Shown here piece after piece: positions 15,873 to 24,605 of a stretch of DNA of 64,000 bases. The notes below the pieces were generated by a model, which did no database searches, was not told the origin of the DNA, and was given only the letters and a program-made list of their open reading frames with translations. The stretch covers positions 172,621-236,620 of the forward strand of contig NZ_JACLAL010000009.1 in the NCBI RefSeq assembly GCF_014280875.1, in the 5' to 3' direction. Within the stretch, counting starts at the first letter, position 1; each line of letters starts with the position of its first letter. The position numbers and the translations under genes were made by a program. Source of the DNA: Paenirhizobium daejeonense. Its GTDB lineage: Bacteria > Pseudomonadota > Alphaproteobacteria > Rhizobiales > Rhizobiaceae.

Positions 15873-16688
15873 CTATTTCCGGCCCGTGGCAACCATGCGG
15901 TTGATGAAGCTCATCAGAAGACCGATGAAGACCAGCGGCGGCAGTACGAGGATGACGGTCGAGGCATTGATGACGCCCCATGGAACTTCCTTGCCGAGCG
16001 ACGTGATGGACGCGGCCACGACGGGGAGCGTGGAGTTTTCGGCAGCGAGCGTGAGCGCGAGCAACAGTTCGTTCCAGACCAGCACGAAGGTGAAGACGAG
16101 GGAGCCGAACAGCGAGGGTGCGGCGATCGGCAGCGCAAACTTGAGGAAGATTTCGGTCTGCGAGCAGCCTTCCATCGCCGCCGCTTCCTCGATCTCCTTC
16201 GGTACCCGCTCGAAGGCCGGCACGGAAAGCCATATGACCGTCGAGATGGTGGAGATCAGGTAGACCAGGATCAGGCCCGTCAGCGTGTCGTAGATGCCGC
16301 TGTCGAGATAGATGATGATGAACGGGATCGCGATTGCCACCGGCGGCATGAAGCGCAGGGACAGAACGAAGAACTGCAGGTCGTCCTTCTTCTTCTCCAC
16401 ATGCCGCGCGAGGCTGTAGGCGGCGGGAATGCCGAACAGCGCCCCGAGCAGGACCGAGACACCCACGACCACCACCGAATTGCCGAGACCATCGCGGATG
16501 GACGGGTTCTTCAGGATGGTCGCGAAGTTCTCCAGCGTCGGCGTGAAGATGAGCGTCGGGACCGGCGTCACGATATCCTTCAGCTTCTTGAACGAACCGA
16601 GGATGGTCCAGACGATCGGCAACAGCGCGATCAGGATCATAAGGGCCAGGAAGCCCCGGGAAAAGGTGCGGCGGATCAGGCTGACCAT
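15873..16688 (-). CDS. Sugar ABC importer permease, MalG type
   Basis: A 271-residue inner-membrane protein with about six hydrophobic helices. The N-terminus (RRTFSRGFLALMILIALLPIVWTILGSFK) and the EAA loop (EIEEAAAMEGCSQTEIFLKFALPIAAPS) identify the MalG/UgpE side. It ends with FINRMVATGRK. Its start codon lies inside the 3' end of the MalF-type gene (13-base overlap), so the two permeases are translationally coupled. Confidence 0.92.
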   Translation of the reverse strand: MVSLIRRTFSRGFLALMILIALLPIVWTILGSFKKLKDIVTPVPTLIFTPTLENFATILKNPSIRDGLGNSVVVVGVSVLLGALFGIPAAYSLARHVEKKKDDLQFFVLSLRFMPPVAIAIPFIIIYLDSGIYDTLTGLILVYLISTISTVIWLSVPAFERVPKEIEEAAAMEGCSQTEIFLKFALPIAAPSLFGSLVFTFVLVWNELLLALTLAAENSTLPVVAASITSLGKEVPWGVINASTVILVLPPLVFIGLLMSFINRMVATGRK

Positions 16689-17548
16689 TTGCGGATACCT
16701 CGCCAGACGAGCGTAAAGACGACCGTGGTTATGAGAAGAAGGAGAATGGACATGGCGGAGGCATAGGAAACGCGACCGCCGAGATTGATGCCGGCCTGAT
16801 AGGCATAGAGATCGAGTGTCTCGGTCGCCGTTCCCGGTCCACCGCCGGTCATGACGAAGATCAGGTCGAAGGACCGCAGCGATTCCACCGCCTTGACGAG
16901 GGCAAGGCTGATGATTGGCGCCTTCAGCATCGGCATGGTCACATAGGCGTGAATTTCCCAGGTCTTGGCATTGTCGAGCTGGGCGGCTTCGATCGGATCC
17001 TTGGGCAGGGTCTCAAGCAGCTTCAGCATGATGACGGTGAAGAACAGGCCCCACTGCCAGATGTCGACGACGGCGACCGAGAACAGCGCGAGCTTCGGAT
17101 TGGCCAGAAACTCGATCGGACCTAAGCCGAACAGGCCGGCGATGTAGTTGATGAGGCCAAGCGACGGCGAATAGAGAAAGCGCCAGATAAAGGCGGCCGC
17201 GACGCGCGGAAGCAGGACCGGCGCGAGAAACGCCAGGCAGATCAGGTTGCGTGCGCGCGCAGAACGCGTGTTCTCGAAGATGTAGACCGACAGGAACATT
17301 GCCACCAGCAGCGAGCCCGCAACGGTCACCACCTCCCAGATCGCGGAGATCTTGAGGGCATTGAGGAAGCGGCGGTCGCCGAGAAGACGCTGGTAGTTGT
17401 ACAGCCCGACGAAATCATAATCGGGATAACGCAACGACCGGTCCATCACCGAGAAGTACAGCGCTCCGGCAACGGAAACCAATGCCAGGATCGCGAGAAT
17501 GGTAAAGGCGGGCGCAAGCGTCCAGAAGACGAATCTCTGTTTTTGCAT
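16676..17548 (-). CDS. Sugar ABC importer permease, MalF type
   Basis: A 290-residue inner-membrane protein: N-terminal helix FWTLAPAFTILAILALVSVAGALYFSV, several more helices, the EAA loop DPIEAAQLDNAKTWEIHAYVTMPMLKAP and TGGGPGTATETLDLYAYQ, all typical of MalF/UgpA permeases. It starts at 17548, 65 bases after the binding-protein stop; the gap contains a strong hairpin. Confidence 0.92.
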   Translation of the reverse strand: MQKQRFVFWTLAPAFTILAILALVSVAGALYFSVMDRSLRYPDYDFVGLYNYQRLLGDRRFLNALKISAIWEVVTVAGSLLVAMFLSVYIFENTRSARARNLICLAFLAPVLLPRVAAAFIWRFLYSPSLGLINYIAGLFGLGPIEFLANPKLALFSVAVVDIWQWGLFFTVIMLKLLETLPKDPIEAAQLDNAKTWEIHAYVTMPMLKAPIISLALVKAVESLRSFDLIFVMTGGGPGTATETLDLYAYQAGINLGGRVSYASAMSILLLLITTVVFTLVWRGIRKWSA

Positions 17549-17575
17549 TCCGTTGCTCTTTGAAAGTTGCGGGCC

Positions 17576-17601
17576 CGGCCGGGCGCATGTTCGCCCGGCC
17601 G
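17576..17601 (-). promoter_or_regulatory. GC-rich hairpin between binding-protein and permease genes
   Basis: CGGCCGGGCG (17576-17585) and CGCCCGGCCG (17592-17601) form a perfect 10-bp stem with a 6-base loop, 12 bases after the binding-protein stop on the minus strand. There is no T-run. It probably stabilises the upstream mRNA and limits read-through to the permeases. Confidence 0.6.
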
Positions 17602-17613
17602 CGGCCTCTGCAG

Positions 17614-18891
17614 TTATTTTGCGTGCCGAAGCGTGTCCTCGGCGGCGAAGGCTGCCTCGTCGAGCGTTGCCTGAACGTCCGTCTTCGTACCGGTGAAGAG
17701 TTCTTCAAGCGCAAGGCCGAGATTGTCGCCGATCTCCGGCCAGACGGGGCTCGCCATGATCAGAAGCTGCGTGCGCGAACCCGTCGCCAGCAGTGCCTCA
17801 ATGTATTCGGCCGGCACGGCGTTGGCGAAGGCCTCGCTCTTCAGCGTGGACTGGCGGCCGATATCCGAGGCGATGCCGTCGGCAAGGCGATGGGCTTCCA
17901 TCTCCTTGGAGGTTGCCCAGCCGACGAAATCGCCGGCAACCTTCTTCGTGCACTCGTCCTTGGCGCCGACCGTCGAGACGGCGAAACCATGCGCCCAGCC
18001 GGCAGAGCCGAGCGGCTCGGGCGGCGGGGCATAACCGACCTTGCCCTTGACCACCGACTTTTCCGGATCTTCCATCCACGGACCGAACACGTCGGATTCG
18101 ATCAGGTACGCGACCTGACCACCACGGAAGGCTTCGACTGAGTCCGACCAGTTGAACGTGCCGACGCCGGGCGGCGCATACTTCATCAGGTCGATATAGA
18201 GTTCGGTCGCCTGAACGCCCTTGTCGGAGTTAAAGGCCGGCTGATCGCCATTCATCCATTCGCCGCCAAGACCGCGGAAGAACGGTGTCCAGCGCCATAC
18301 GTTCATGCCGGAGCCGCGCTGGCCGCGGGCAGCCCATCCGTAAAGCTTGTTGGCAGGATCGTTGACCGCCTTGATGCCGGCAACCATCTCGTCCAGCGTC
18401 TTCGGCACGGCAAGGCCAGCCTTTTCAAGCACATCCTTGCGGTAGATTAGGATATCGCCACCACCGACGAAGGGCGCGAAATACTGCTTGCCCTGATAGC
18501 TTGCGACATTGGCGAGGTCGACGCGGAAGTCGGCGATGTCGTATTCGGCGGGTAGCACATCAGCCAGCGGATAGATCCATCCGGCCGTCGCATATTCGGG
18601 CGTGTTCGCCTCATCGACGTAAAGGACCTGATAGGCACCGGCGCCAGTAGAGGCATCGAGACGCGCCTTGGCGCGGCGCTCGTTCTCACCGAGAAGATTG
18701 ATCTTCACCGTCGTCTGCCACTTCTTGTTGAACTCGCCGACATACTTGTCGAGTTCAGTGACGGACGGCATGCCCTGGCCGATCACGTTCAGAGTCGGCA
18801 CCTTGCCGACGCAGGCATCTTCCTGCGCCCGGACGGCAGCCGGCACCGCCAGCATGCATACGGAGCATAAAAAGGCTGTCTTCAATTTCAT
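17614..18891 (-). CDS. Sugar ABC importer periplasmic substrate-binding protein (UgpB/MalE family)
   Basis: A 425-residue periplasmic receptor with a Sec signal peptide (MKLKTAFLCSVCMLAVPAAVRAQ). The mature segment PTLNVIGQGMPSVTELDKYVGEFNKKWQTTVKINLLGENERRAKARLDA is the SBP_bac_1 N-lobe. Later segments include GWAARGQRGSGMNVWRWTPFFRGLGGEW and a tryptophan-rich ligand region. The start at 18891 has GGAGGA six bases upstream; an in-frame ATG at 18897 lies too close to it. Polyol or sugar binding is expected from the kinase and dehydrogenase alongside. Confidence 0.9.
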   Translation of the reverse strand: MKLKTAFLCSVCMLAVPAAVRAQEDACVGKVPTLNVIGQGMPSVTELDKYVGEFNKKWQTTVKINLLGENERRAKARLDASTGAGAYQVLYVDEANTPEYATAGWIYPLADVLPAEYDIADFRVDLANVASYQGKQYFAPFVGGGDILIYRKDVLEKAGLAVPKTLDEMVAGIKAVNDPANKLYGWAARGQRGSGMNVWRWTPFFRGLGGEWMNGDQPAFNSDKGVQATELYIDLMKYAPPGVGTFNWSDSVEAFRGGQVAYLIESDVFGPWMEDPEKSVVKGKVGYAPPPEPLGSAGWAHGFAVSTVGAKDECTKKVAGDFVGWATSKEMEAHRLADGIASDIGRQSTLKSEAFANAVPAEYIEALLATGSRTQLLIMASPVWPEIGDNLGLALEELFTGTKTDVQATLDEAAFAAEDTLRHAK

Positions 18892-18935
18892 CGTCATTCC
18901 TCCTCCAAAGAACTGATTTTCCAGGTTGCCGATCG

Positions 18936-20405
18936 CTAGAAGAGATCGGCGAGTTTCTGATCGAGTGTCAGAAATTGCTGATAGCGTTCCTCGTAGAACT
19001 GGCGCACCGCCGCATTGGGCAGGGCCGTCCGGGTCACGCGGCACATGCCGCGCGACGCCGCCGCAAGATCGCTGTAATGGCCTGTTGCAACCGCCGCGCA
19101 CATCGCGGCACCGAGCGCGCCAAGTTCCTCGCCCTCGGATACTTCCACCGGCAGGCCGCAGATATCGGCGAAGATCTGCGACCAGACCTCACTCTTGGAT
19201 GCGCCGCCTGCGAGGCGGATGGTCGAAGGCCTGAGCGGTGCGACATATTCCGCAACGCTCTCGCCATGCCGGCGATGCTGGAAGGCAACCCCTTCGTAAA
19301 GGGCGCGCAGCATCGAGCCGCGATCGTCGGAATTGACGATGCCGACGAAGGCGCCACGCCTCGGCGCCGGACCGTTGACGAAGGGCATGAAGTGGCAGCG
19401 CCGGCCGGCAACCGGGCTTGCCGCAACCAGTTCATTGGCCGTCGCCACGTCGATCTGGCCACCGGCGGCGCGCGCAAGATACCAGTTGAGATTGGCCGCC
19501 GATGTCGGGCTTCCTTCTGCCAGAAGACGGCAGGCGCGGTCCCGGTGCAGCATGTTGAGGATGGGCGGCGGCTGGCGAACCTTCCTGTCCGTTTCGATCG
19601 CATTGATCGACCACGTTCCGGCAATCATGGTCAGCGCATCGCCACCGATCACGCCGGAGCCGGTGACGCAGGCGCTGACATCCATCATCGCCGCGACGAC
19701 CGGTGTTCCGGCCAACAGGCCTGTTTCCTCGGCCGCGGCATGCGAGATCCGCCCGGCTATGCCGGTGTTTTCCACGAGCGGCGGCATGCGGCTTACGAAA
19801 GAGCCGATACCCAGACGCTCGAAATAGGCGGCGTCGTAATCGCCGCGCTCCAGATCCAGCAGACCACCGCCGCTTGCATCGGTCGGGTCGGACGCCGCAA
19901 CACCCGTCAACCGCATGCGGATGTAATCCTTGCAGGCCAGCGCCCAGCGGGTTCTCGCGACGACATCGGGTTCGTTCCGCGCCAGCCAGATCAACTGCAT
20001 GATCGTCTGGCCACCCCAGATCCTGTGGCCGGACAGTTCCTCCATCGCTTCGGCCGTACCGTCGCGATGAAACTCCTCGACGATCGACTGCGCCCGGTGA
20101 TCGACCGAGACGATGCCATCGCGCGTACCGCGACCGTTCTCGTCGACCAGAAAGATGCCATTGCCGAAACCCGTGCAGGCGATGGCGGCGATGCGGCCGG
20201 GATCGACCTGCGTGGAGGTCAGTTCGCGGATAGCGAGCGCCGTGTTGCGCCAGAAGGCCTCCGGCTCGCGCTCCACCCAGCCATTGTCGCGATGGATCGT
20301 GGAAACATCGACGGCGCGGGATGTCACCAGCCGTCCGTTTCCGTCGAAGATCGCGGCCTTGACCGCAGTGCCGCCGGCGTCGATTGCCAGAAAGAGGTCA
20401 CCCAT
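18936..20405 (-). CDS. FGGY-family carbohydrate kinase
   Basis: A 489-residue cytoplasmic kinase. The N-terminal phosphate loop is FLAIDAGGTAVKAAIFDGNG; the C-terminal domain contains TIRLAGGASKSEVWSQIFADICGLPVEV and the GALGAAMCAAVATG adenosine loop. The length is normal for the family (glycerol, xylulose, ribulose and erythritol kinases). The start at 20405 overlaps the dehydrogenase stop by 8 bases. With a GlpD-like partner the pair resembles EryA-EryB (erythritol) or GlpK-GlpD, so a sugar alcohol is the likely substrate; the exact polyol is not readable. Confidence 0.88.
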   Translation of the reverse strand: MGDLFLAIDAGGTAVKAAIFDGNGRLVTSRAVDVSTIHRDNGWVEREPEAFWRNTALAIRELTSTQVDPGRIAAIACTGFGNGIFLVDENGRGTRDGIVSVDHRAQSIVEEFHRDGTAEAMEELSGHRIWGGQTIMQLIWLARNEPDVVARTRWALACKDYIRMRLTGVAASDPTDASGGGLLDLERGDYDAAYFERLGIGSFVSRMPPLVENTGIAGRISHAAAEETGLLAGTPVVAAMMDVSACVTGSGVIGGDALTMIAGTWSINAIETDRKVRQPPPILNMLHRDRACRLLAEGSPTSAANLNWYLARAAGGQIDVATANELVAASPVAGRRCHFMPFVNGPAPRRGAFVGIVNSDDRGSMLRALYEGVAFQHRRHGESVAEYVAPLRPSTIRLAGGASKSEVWSQIFADICGLPVEVSEGEELGALGAAMCAAVATGHYSDLAAASRGMCRVTRTALPNAAVRQFYEERYQQFLTLDQKLADLF

Positions 20406-22104
20406 GGCGAACCTCCAGCATTTCGGCTCGCGCAGCACCCTGCGGCAGAACGGTCGGCATGGCGAGGCAGCGGGCGATTTCCTTCTCGGCCCATGCAGTA
20501 TCGAGCCCACGCACCTTCGCCAGATGCAAACCAAAATCGCGCACGATGGCCTCGGTGCAGCGACCGTCGAGAACGATCTGCGTGCGCCGCAAAAGCAGGT
20601 CATCGAGGAAAACAGCCGCCCGCTTCTCGATCAGCCAGCGTAGTTCCCGCTCGGTGAAATCCGGAATGCTGGCAATCACCGTATCGGCAGACAGGTTGCA
20701 GAACGTTGCGACCTCCTGTGCCACCGCGCCGTATCGGGCAACCAGATCGGACGCCCTTGCCGGGGCAAGCGACAGGCCGCTGCAAAGCCGGTTCACCAGT
20801 TCCTGCCGGCCCGCGCCGCCCGATCCCATGCCGGCAGCCCCCCGGTATTGCCGCCGGCGGGTGTCCACCCTGCGCTTGACGGAAAGGATCTGGAAAATGC
20901 GGTCGGATGCCTGCTCGCCGAAGGCCCTGAAGGTGGTCCACTTGCCCCCGACCAGAGAGAGAAGCGGCTGGCCGGAAGCGAGCCGGTCCTCGGCGATAAG
21001 ATGGTCGCGGTTTGCCCGGTTGACGCTTGCGCCACCGCCAGCCTGCAGCGGACGAATGCCCGTCGTTACCGCCACGATATTGCGCTCGGTAACATCGATG
21101 TCGTCGAAGAGCCTCGAAAGCGCGCCCGTGAGATATTTGGTTTCGGACGCGGCAACGGTGTCGTCGTCAGGGCTATCGACCTGAATTTCCGTAGTGCCCA
21201 GCAAAATGGTGTGATCGAGTGGATAGCAGATTACCATGCGGCCTGTGCCATCGTCGAAATAGAAGGCACGGCTGTCCATGCGCTTCTGCAATTCATCGTG
21301 TCGGACCAGCACATGGGCGCCCTTCACCGGCCGGATATAACCCGTGTTTAGGCCGAGCGACCGGTTCACCTGATCCACCCAGGCGCCAGCAGCGTTGACG
21401 ACGAGTTTGGGGCGCAGGTGTATCGTCCGGCCGGAAACGCGGTCCGAGATCGCGATGCCATTGCCGTCCTGCTTCCAGTCGACATGGTTGAGGCAGGCGA
21501 CGTTTTCGTTCGCCTGCAGAGCGTCTTCGATCATTTCCATGACCAGCGCCTCCGGATTGCGGATGCGAGCATCGAAATAGCTGATGACGGCGCGGTAGCG
21601 CGAAGAGAGGGCTTTCGGAAACGCCGCGCGACGAAGCGCCGTGCGATGCGACGGCAGGACCTTGTCCACGCGTCCAAGGAATTCGTAGAGATAAAGCGCG
21701 CCCTTGAGACCGGCCGTGCTCAGTGGACCACTACGGCTGCTGAGACCGAGGAAACGCAGGATCGAGCCGGCCAGTCCGTGCAGGTAATGGGAAAGCGGCA
21801 CGACCACTTCCAGCGGCAGGGTGAAATGGGGAGCATACTTCAGGAGAAGATTGCGTTCGCGGGCGGATTCGGCAACCAGCTTGAATTCGCGGTTTTCCAG
21901 GTAACGAAGGCCGCCGTGGGCCATGCGCGAGGAAGCACTCGTTGCGCCCTTGCAGAAATCCGCACGGTCGATGAGAAGCGTCGAAACGCCGTTCAGGGCC
22001 AGTTCGCGCAGAACGGCGACGCCATTCACGCCTCCGCCGACAACAAGCACGTCAAAGTTCGCACCCGACGCGATGCGCGCCAGGCTCTCCTCCCGGATAT
22101 TCAT
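20398..22104 (-). CDS. GlpD/EryB-like FAD-dependent polyol-phosphate dehydrogenase
   Basis: A 568-residue protein, likely membrane-associated. It has FDVLVVGGGVNGVAVLRELALNG for FAD, then DRADFCKGATSASSRMAHGGLRYLENREFKLV, the GlpD signature, and the DAO C-terminal region TTGIRPLQAGGG. The C-terminal cap (residues about 450-568) matches glycerol-3-phosphate dehydrogenases in length. It is the first gene of the operon, preceded by GGGAGAGAG and an AT-rich promoter. With the kinase it would oxidise a polyol phosphate at the expense of quinone. EryB (erythritol-phosphate dehydrogenase) is the closest functional analogue by context. Housekeeping glycerol metabolism is less likely because transporter and regulator are of sugar type. 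Confidence 0.85.
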   Translation of the reverse strand: MNIREESLARIASGANFDVLVVGGGVNGVAVLRELALNGVSTLLIDRADFCKGATSASSRMAHGGLRYLENREFKLVAESARERNLLLKYAPHFTLPLEVVVPLSHYLHGLAGSILRFLGLSSRSGPLSTAGLKGALYLYEFLGRVDKVLPSHRTALRRAAFPKALSSRYRAVISYFDARIRNPEALVMEMIEDALQANENVACLNHVDWKQDGNGIAISDRVSGRTIHLRPKLVVNAAGAWVDQVNRSLGLNTGYIRPVKGAHVLVRHDELQKRMDSRAFYFDDGTGRMVICYPLDHTILLGTTEIQVDSPDDDTVAASETKYLTGALSRLFDDIDVTERNIVAVTTGIRPLQAGGGASVNRANRDHLIAEDRLASGQPLLSLVGGKWTTFRAFGEQASDRIFQILSVKRRVDTRRRQYRGAAGMGSGGAGRQELVNRLCSGLSLAPARASDLVARYGAVAQEVATFCNLSADTVIASIPDFTERELRWLIEKRAAVFLDDLLLRRTQIVLDGRCTEAIVRDFGLHLAKVRGLDTAWAEKEIARCLAMPTVLPQGAARAEMLEVRHG

Positions 22105-22195
22105 TCTCTCTCCCAGTGCCCCTCAGGCGGCCTCCGCCAGCTCCCGTTCGATGAGGCAAGCGAAACCTTGCAGTTTGCTTTATAAAAGTCAATCT

Positions 22196-22215
22196 ATGTT
22201 TATCTTTGTAAACAT
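22196..22215. promoter_or_regulatory. Dyad in the polyol operon promoter, candidate SorC-regulator operator
   Basis: ATGTTTA (22196-22202) and TAAACAT (22209-22215) are perfect arms around a 6-base spacer, about 95 bases upstream of the dehydrogenase start in a strikingly AT-rich stretch (22180-22260). It is the only clear dyad in this promoter. Confidence 0.55.
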
Positions 22216-22379
22216 TAGCATCAATTAAATATCAAGTTATTGAATTACTTAATTCTTTAGAAAACCGGAAAACCGAAAGGCATCATCGGTGTCTCAGGCA
22301 TGAGACACAATGTTCGGAAAATCTGAGGCGTTTTCTGTATTGTGGTCTCCGGTCGCAGCCAGGTGACCGGATCGGCAGC

Positions 22380-22971
22380 CGGCAGAGATCCGTGCTGCCA
22401 GACGCAACGAAGGTCGTTTCGACCTTGAACGCGATCGTGTGGATGGCGGCCTGCGGAGTGAAACCGATAACGCATAGACGCTTCTCGTCCTCGGTGCCCG
22501 GCGCTGTTGCACCGCATGTGATCGAAGCGGCGTTCACGGTCCGCCCGGTCACGACCGGATACTGATCCGGAACGGCATCAGAAAGCCGAGAGGCTTGCGG
22601 CATCGCTCTCCTTGAGTAACAGCATGGCAAGCCGAGCCACTTGTGCGCGGCGCACTGTTGAAGCCTGGCAGCCATGTCGCGCTGATCGGCGGTCCAAAAT
22701 GCGCGAATGCGACGACGAAACCATCCGCTAGGCTGAACTCCACACCGACAGCCGGGAAACCTGCGGAGATTGCGGGGAATTCGTCCAGTCGATCGAAAAC
22801 GGGTTGATGTCCTGGGACGACATAGAAGCCGATCTTTTCGACCTTTGCTGAGACGACGCGACATCCTATCTATCCGGGGATGGCATAACACCGTTGAAGA
22901 ATGCCGGCGGTGCCCATCTCGATCTCTTCACGGCGCAGGAATTGCTGGCCCGGCACGTTGCAGGCCTGTAA
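22380..22971 (+). pseudogene. Decayed ornithine cyclodeaminase/mu-crystallin family gene
   Basis: No single frame is open, but consecutive pieces in different frames spell the family in order: an NAD-binding region around 22478-22555 ending GAVAPHVIEAAFTVRPVT, then HQKAERLAASLS (about 22577-22612), LKPGSHVALIGGPK (about 22659-22700), MRECDDETIR followed by a stop, AELHTDSRETCGDCGEFVQ and IENGLMSWDDIEADLFDLC with another stop, and finally GITPLKNAGGAHLDLFTAQE before TAA at 22969-22971. At least two in-frame stops and several frameshifts are needed. The 5' boundary is approximate. These NAD enzymes act on ornithine, diaminopropionate or imino acids; an aldehyde dehydrogenase gene follows after 48 bases, suggesting a once-functional pair. 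Confidence 0.78.
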
Positions 22972-23018
22972 GGAATGCCAACCCACCTTTCCAATCTACC
23001 ATCAGTCAGGATGCCCCC

Positions 23019-24467
23019 ATGCTGCAGAACAAGACACTGATCGAAAAGCTCAACTTCTATATCGATGGCGCTTGGGTCGCTCCGGTTGGCGGAACGCGGA
23101 TCGACGTCATCAATCCGGCAACCGAAGAAGCCTATGCCGTCATTTCAGGCGGCACCGCAGGCGATATCGATCGCGCCGTGGTAGCAGCACGCCGGGCCTT
23201 CGACAGCTGGAGCACCACCAGCCGCGACGAACGGCTCGCCTATCTGGAAAAGCTCGTCGACATTTATGAGCGCCGCATGGAAGAGATGGCAGAGACGATC
23301 ACCGCCGAAATGGGCGCGCCGATCAAGCTCTCGCGCGAGTCCCAGGCCGTTTCGGGCACTTTCCACCTGAAGGCTTTCATCAAGGCATTCAAGTCTTACG
23401 AATGGGAATCCCTGCCGGACGAAAGCCGCCCGAACCAGCGGATCGTGCATGAAGCCATCGGCGTCTGCGGCCTCATCACGCCATGGAACTGGCCTATGAA
23501 CCAGATCGCGCTGAAGGTCATCCCGGCCGTCGCCGTCGGTTGCACCGTGGTGCTGAAGCCGTCTGAAATCGCGCCGATGTCCGCAATGCTGTTTGCCGAG
23601 TTTATGGACGAAGCCGGCTTCCCCGCCGGTGTGTTCAACCTCGTCAACGGCGAGGGCGCTGTTGTCGGCGAAGCGCTCTCCAGCCATCCTGATGTGGATA
23701 TGATGTCGTTCACCGGCTCCACCCGCGCGGGCGCGGCCGTCTCCCGCGCCTCTGCATCCACCGTAAAGCGGGTTTCGCTCGAACTCGGCGGCAAGTCGCC
23801 GAACATCGTGTTCGCCGACGTCGATCTCGCTGCAGCCATCGAGCGCGGCGTCAGGCATTGCTTCGAAAACACCGGACAGTCCTGCAACGCACCGACCCGC
23901 ATGCTGGTCGAGCGTTCCGTCTATGACGCAGCGGTCGAGATTGCCGCCAAGGCTGGCGCACAGGTCGTCGTCGACGATCCGGCCAAGGACGGCGATCACA
24001 TCGGCCCGCTTTCTTCCGGCGCGCAGTTCGAGAAGGTACAGGGCATGATCGAGAAGGGCATTGCGGAAGGTGCAAAGCCGGTACTCGGTGGGCTCGGCCG
24101 CCCCGAAGGCTTTAACCGCGGCTATTTCGTCCGGCCGACCATCTTCGCCGGCGTCAACAACGACATGGCGATTGCCCGCGAGGAGGTTTTCGGACCGGTG
24201 CTGGTGATGATCCCCTTCGACACGGAAGAAGATGCGATCCGCATCGCCAACGATACCGAATACGGTCTTGCCGCCTACATCCAGACCGGTTCGCCAGAAC
24301 GCGCCCAGCGCGTCGCCCGGAAGCTGCGCGCCGGCATGGTGCAGATCAACGGCACGTCGCGCGCTCCGGGCATGCCTTTCGGCGGCTACAAGCAATCGGG
24401 CATCGGTCGTGAAGGCGGCAAATGGGGTCTCGAAGACTTCATGGAAGTCAAGCTCATCGCCGGCTGA
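23019..24467 (+). CDS. Aldehyde dehydrogenase (NAD(P)-dependent), copy 1
   Basis: A 482-residue cytoplasmic enzyme oxidising an aldehyde to the acid. Visible are the oxyanion asparagine in ITPWNWPMNQ, the catalytic glutamate in LELGGKSPN, the catalytic cysteine in FENTGQSCNAPTR, and EEVFGPVLVM. The start at 23019 gives MLQNKTLIEKLNFYIDGAW, a standard N-terminus; SD support is weak. It is alone on the plus strand after the cyclodeaminase remnant and ends in a good terminator. The aldehyde is unknown. Confidence 0.88.
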   Translation: MLQNKTLIEKLNFYIDGAWVAPVGGTRIDVINPATEEAYAVISGGTAGDIDRAVVAARRAFDSWSTTSRDERLAYLEKLVDIYERRMEEMAETITAEMGAPIKLSRESQAVSGTFHLKAFIKAFKSYEWESLPDESRPNQRIVHEAIGVCGLITPWNWPMNQIALKVIPAVAVGCTVVLKPSEIAPMSAMLFAEFMDEAGFPAGVFNLVNGEGAVVGEALSSHPDVDMMSFTGSTRAGAAVSRASASTVKRVSLELGGKSPNIVFADVDLAAAIERGVRHCFENTGQSCNAPTRMLVERSVYDAAVEIAAKAGAQVVVDDPAKDGDHIGPLSSGAQFEKVQGMIEKGIAEGAKPVLGGLGRPEGFNRGYFVRPTIFAGVNNDMAIAREEVFGPVLVMIPFDTEEDAIRIANDTEYGLAAYIQTGSPERAQRVARKLRAGMVQINGTSRAPGMPFGGYKQSGIGREGGKWGLEDFMEVKLIAG

Positions 24468-24520
24468 GGCAGGCATCCAGCAGCTGTCCACAAATCGCTG
24501 CGCTATCGATAAAACATGTA

Positions 24521-24553
24521 GACCCGGGCTTCATAAAAGCCCGGGTCTTTTTA
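24521..24553 (+). terminator. Rho-independent terminator after aldehyde dehydrogenase 1
   Basis: GACCCGGGCT (24521-24530) and AGCCCGGGTC (24538-24547) form a perfect 10-bp stem followed directly by TTTTTAT. Confidence 0.9.
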
Positions 24554-24605
24554 TGAACGTCGGCACGGGGAAGGTGTGACCTGCCCTGCCGTCAGGCCAG
24601 CCCCA

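Noticed and set aside
18975..20657. A 560-codon plus-strand frame over the kinase gene
   Set aside because: Mirrors the FGGY kinase, which carries all family motifs.
20398..22104. Housekeeping glycerol-3-phosphate dehydrogenase (glpD)
   Set aside because: The gene lies first in an operon with a sugar-type importer, SorC regulator and aldolase-like gene, which glycerol operons lack; an EryB-like role fits better, though activity on glycerol phosphate is not excluded.
23145..24491. A 448-codon minus-strand frame over aldehyde dehydrogenase 1
   Set aside because: Shadow of a well supported dehydrogenase; its translation shows no family pattern.
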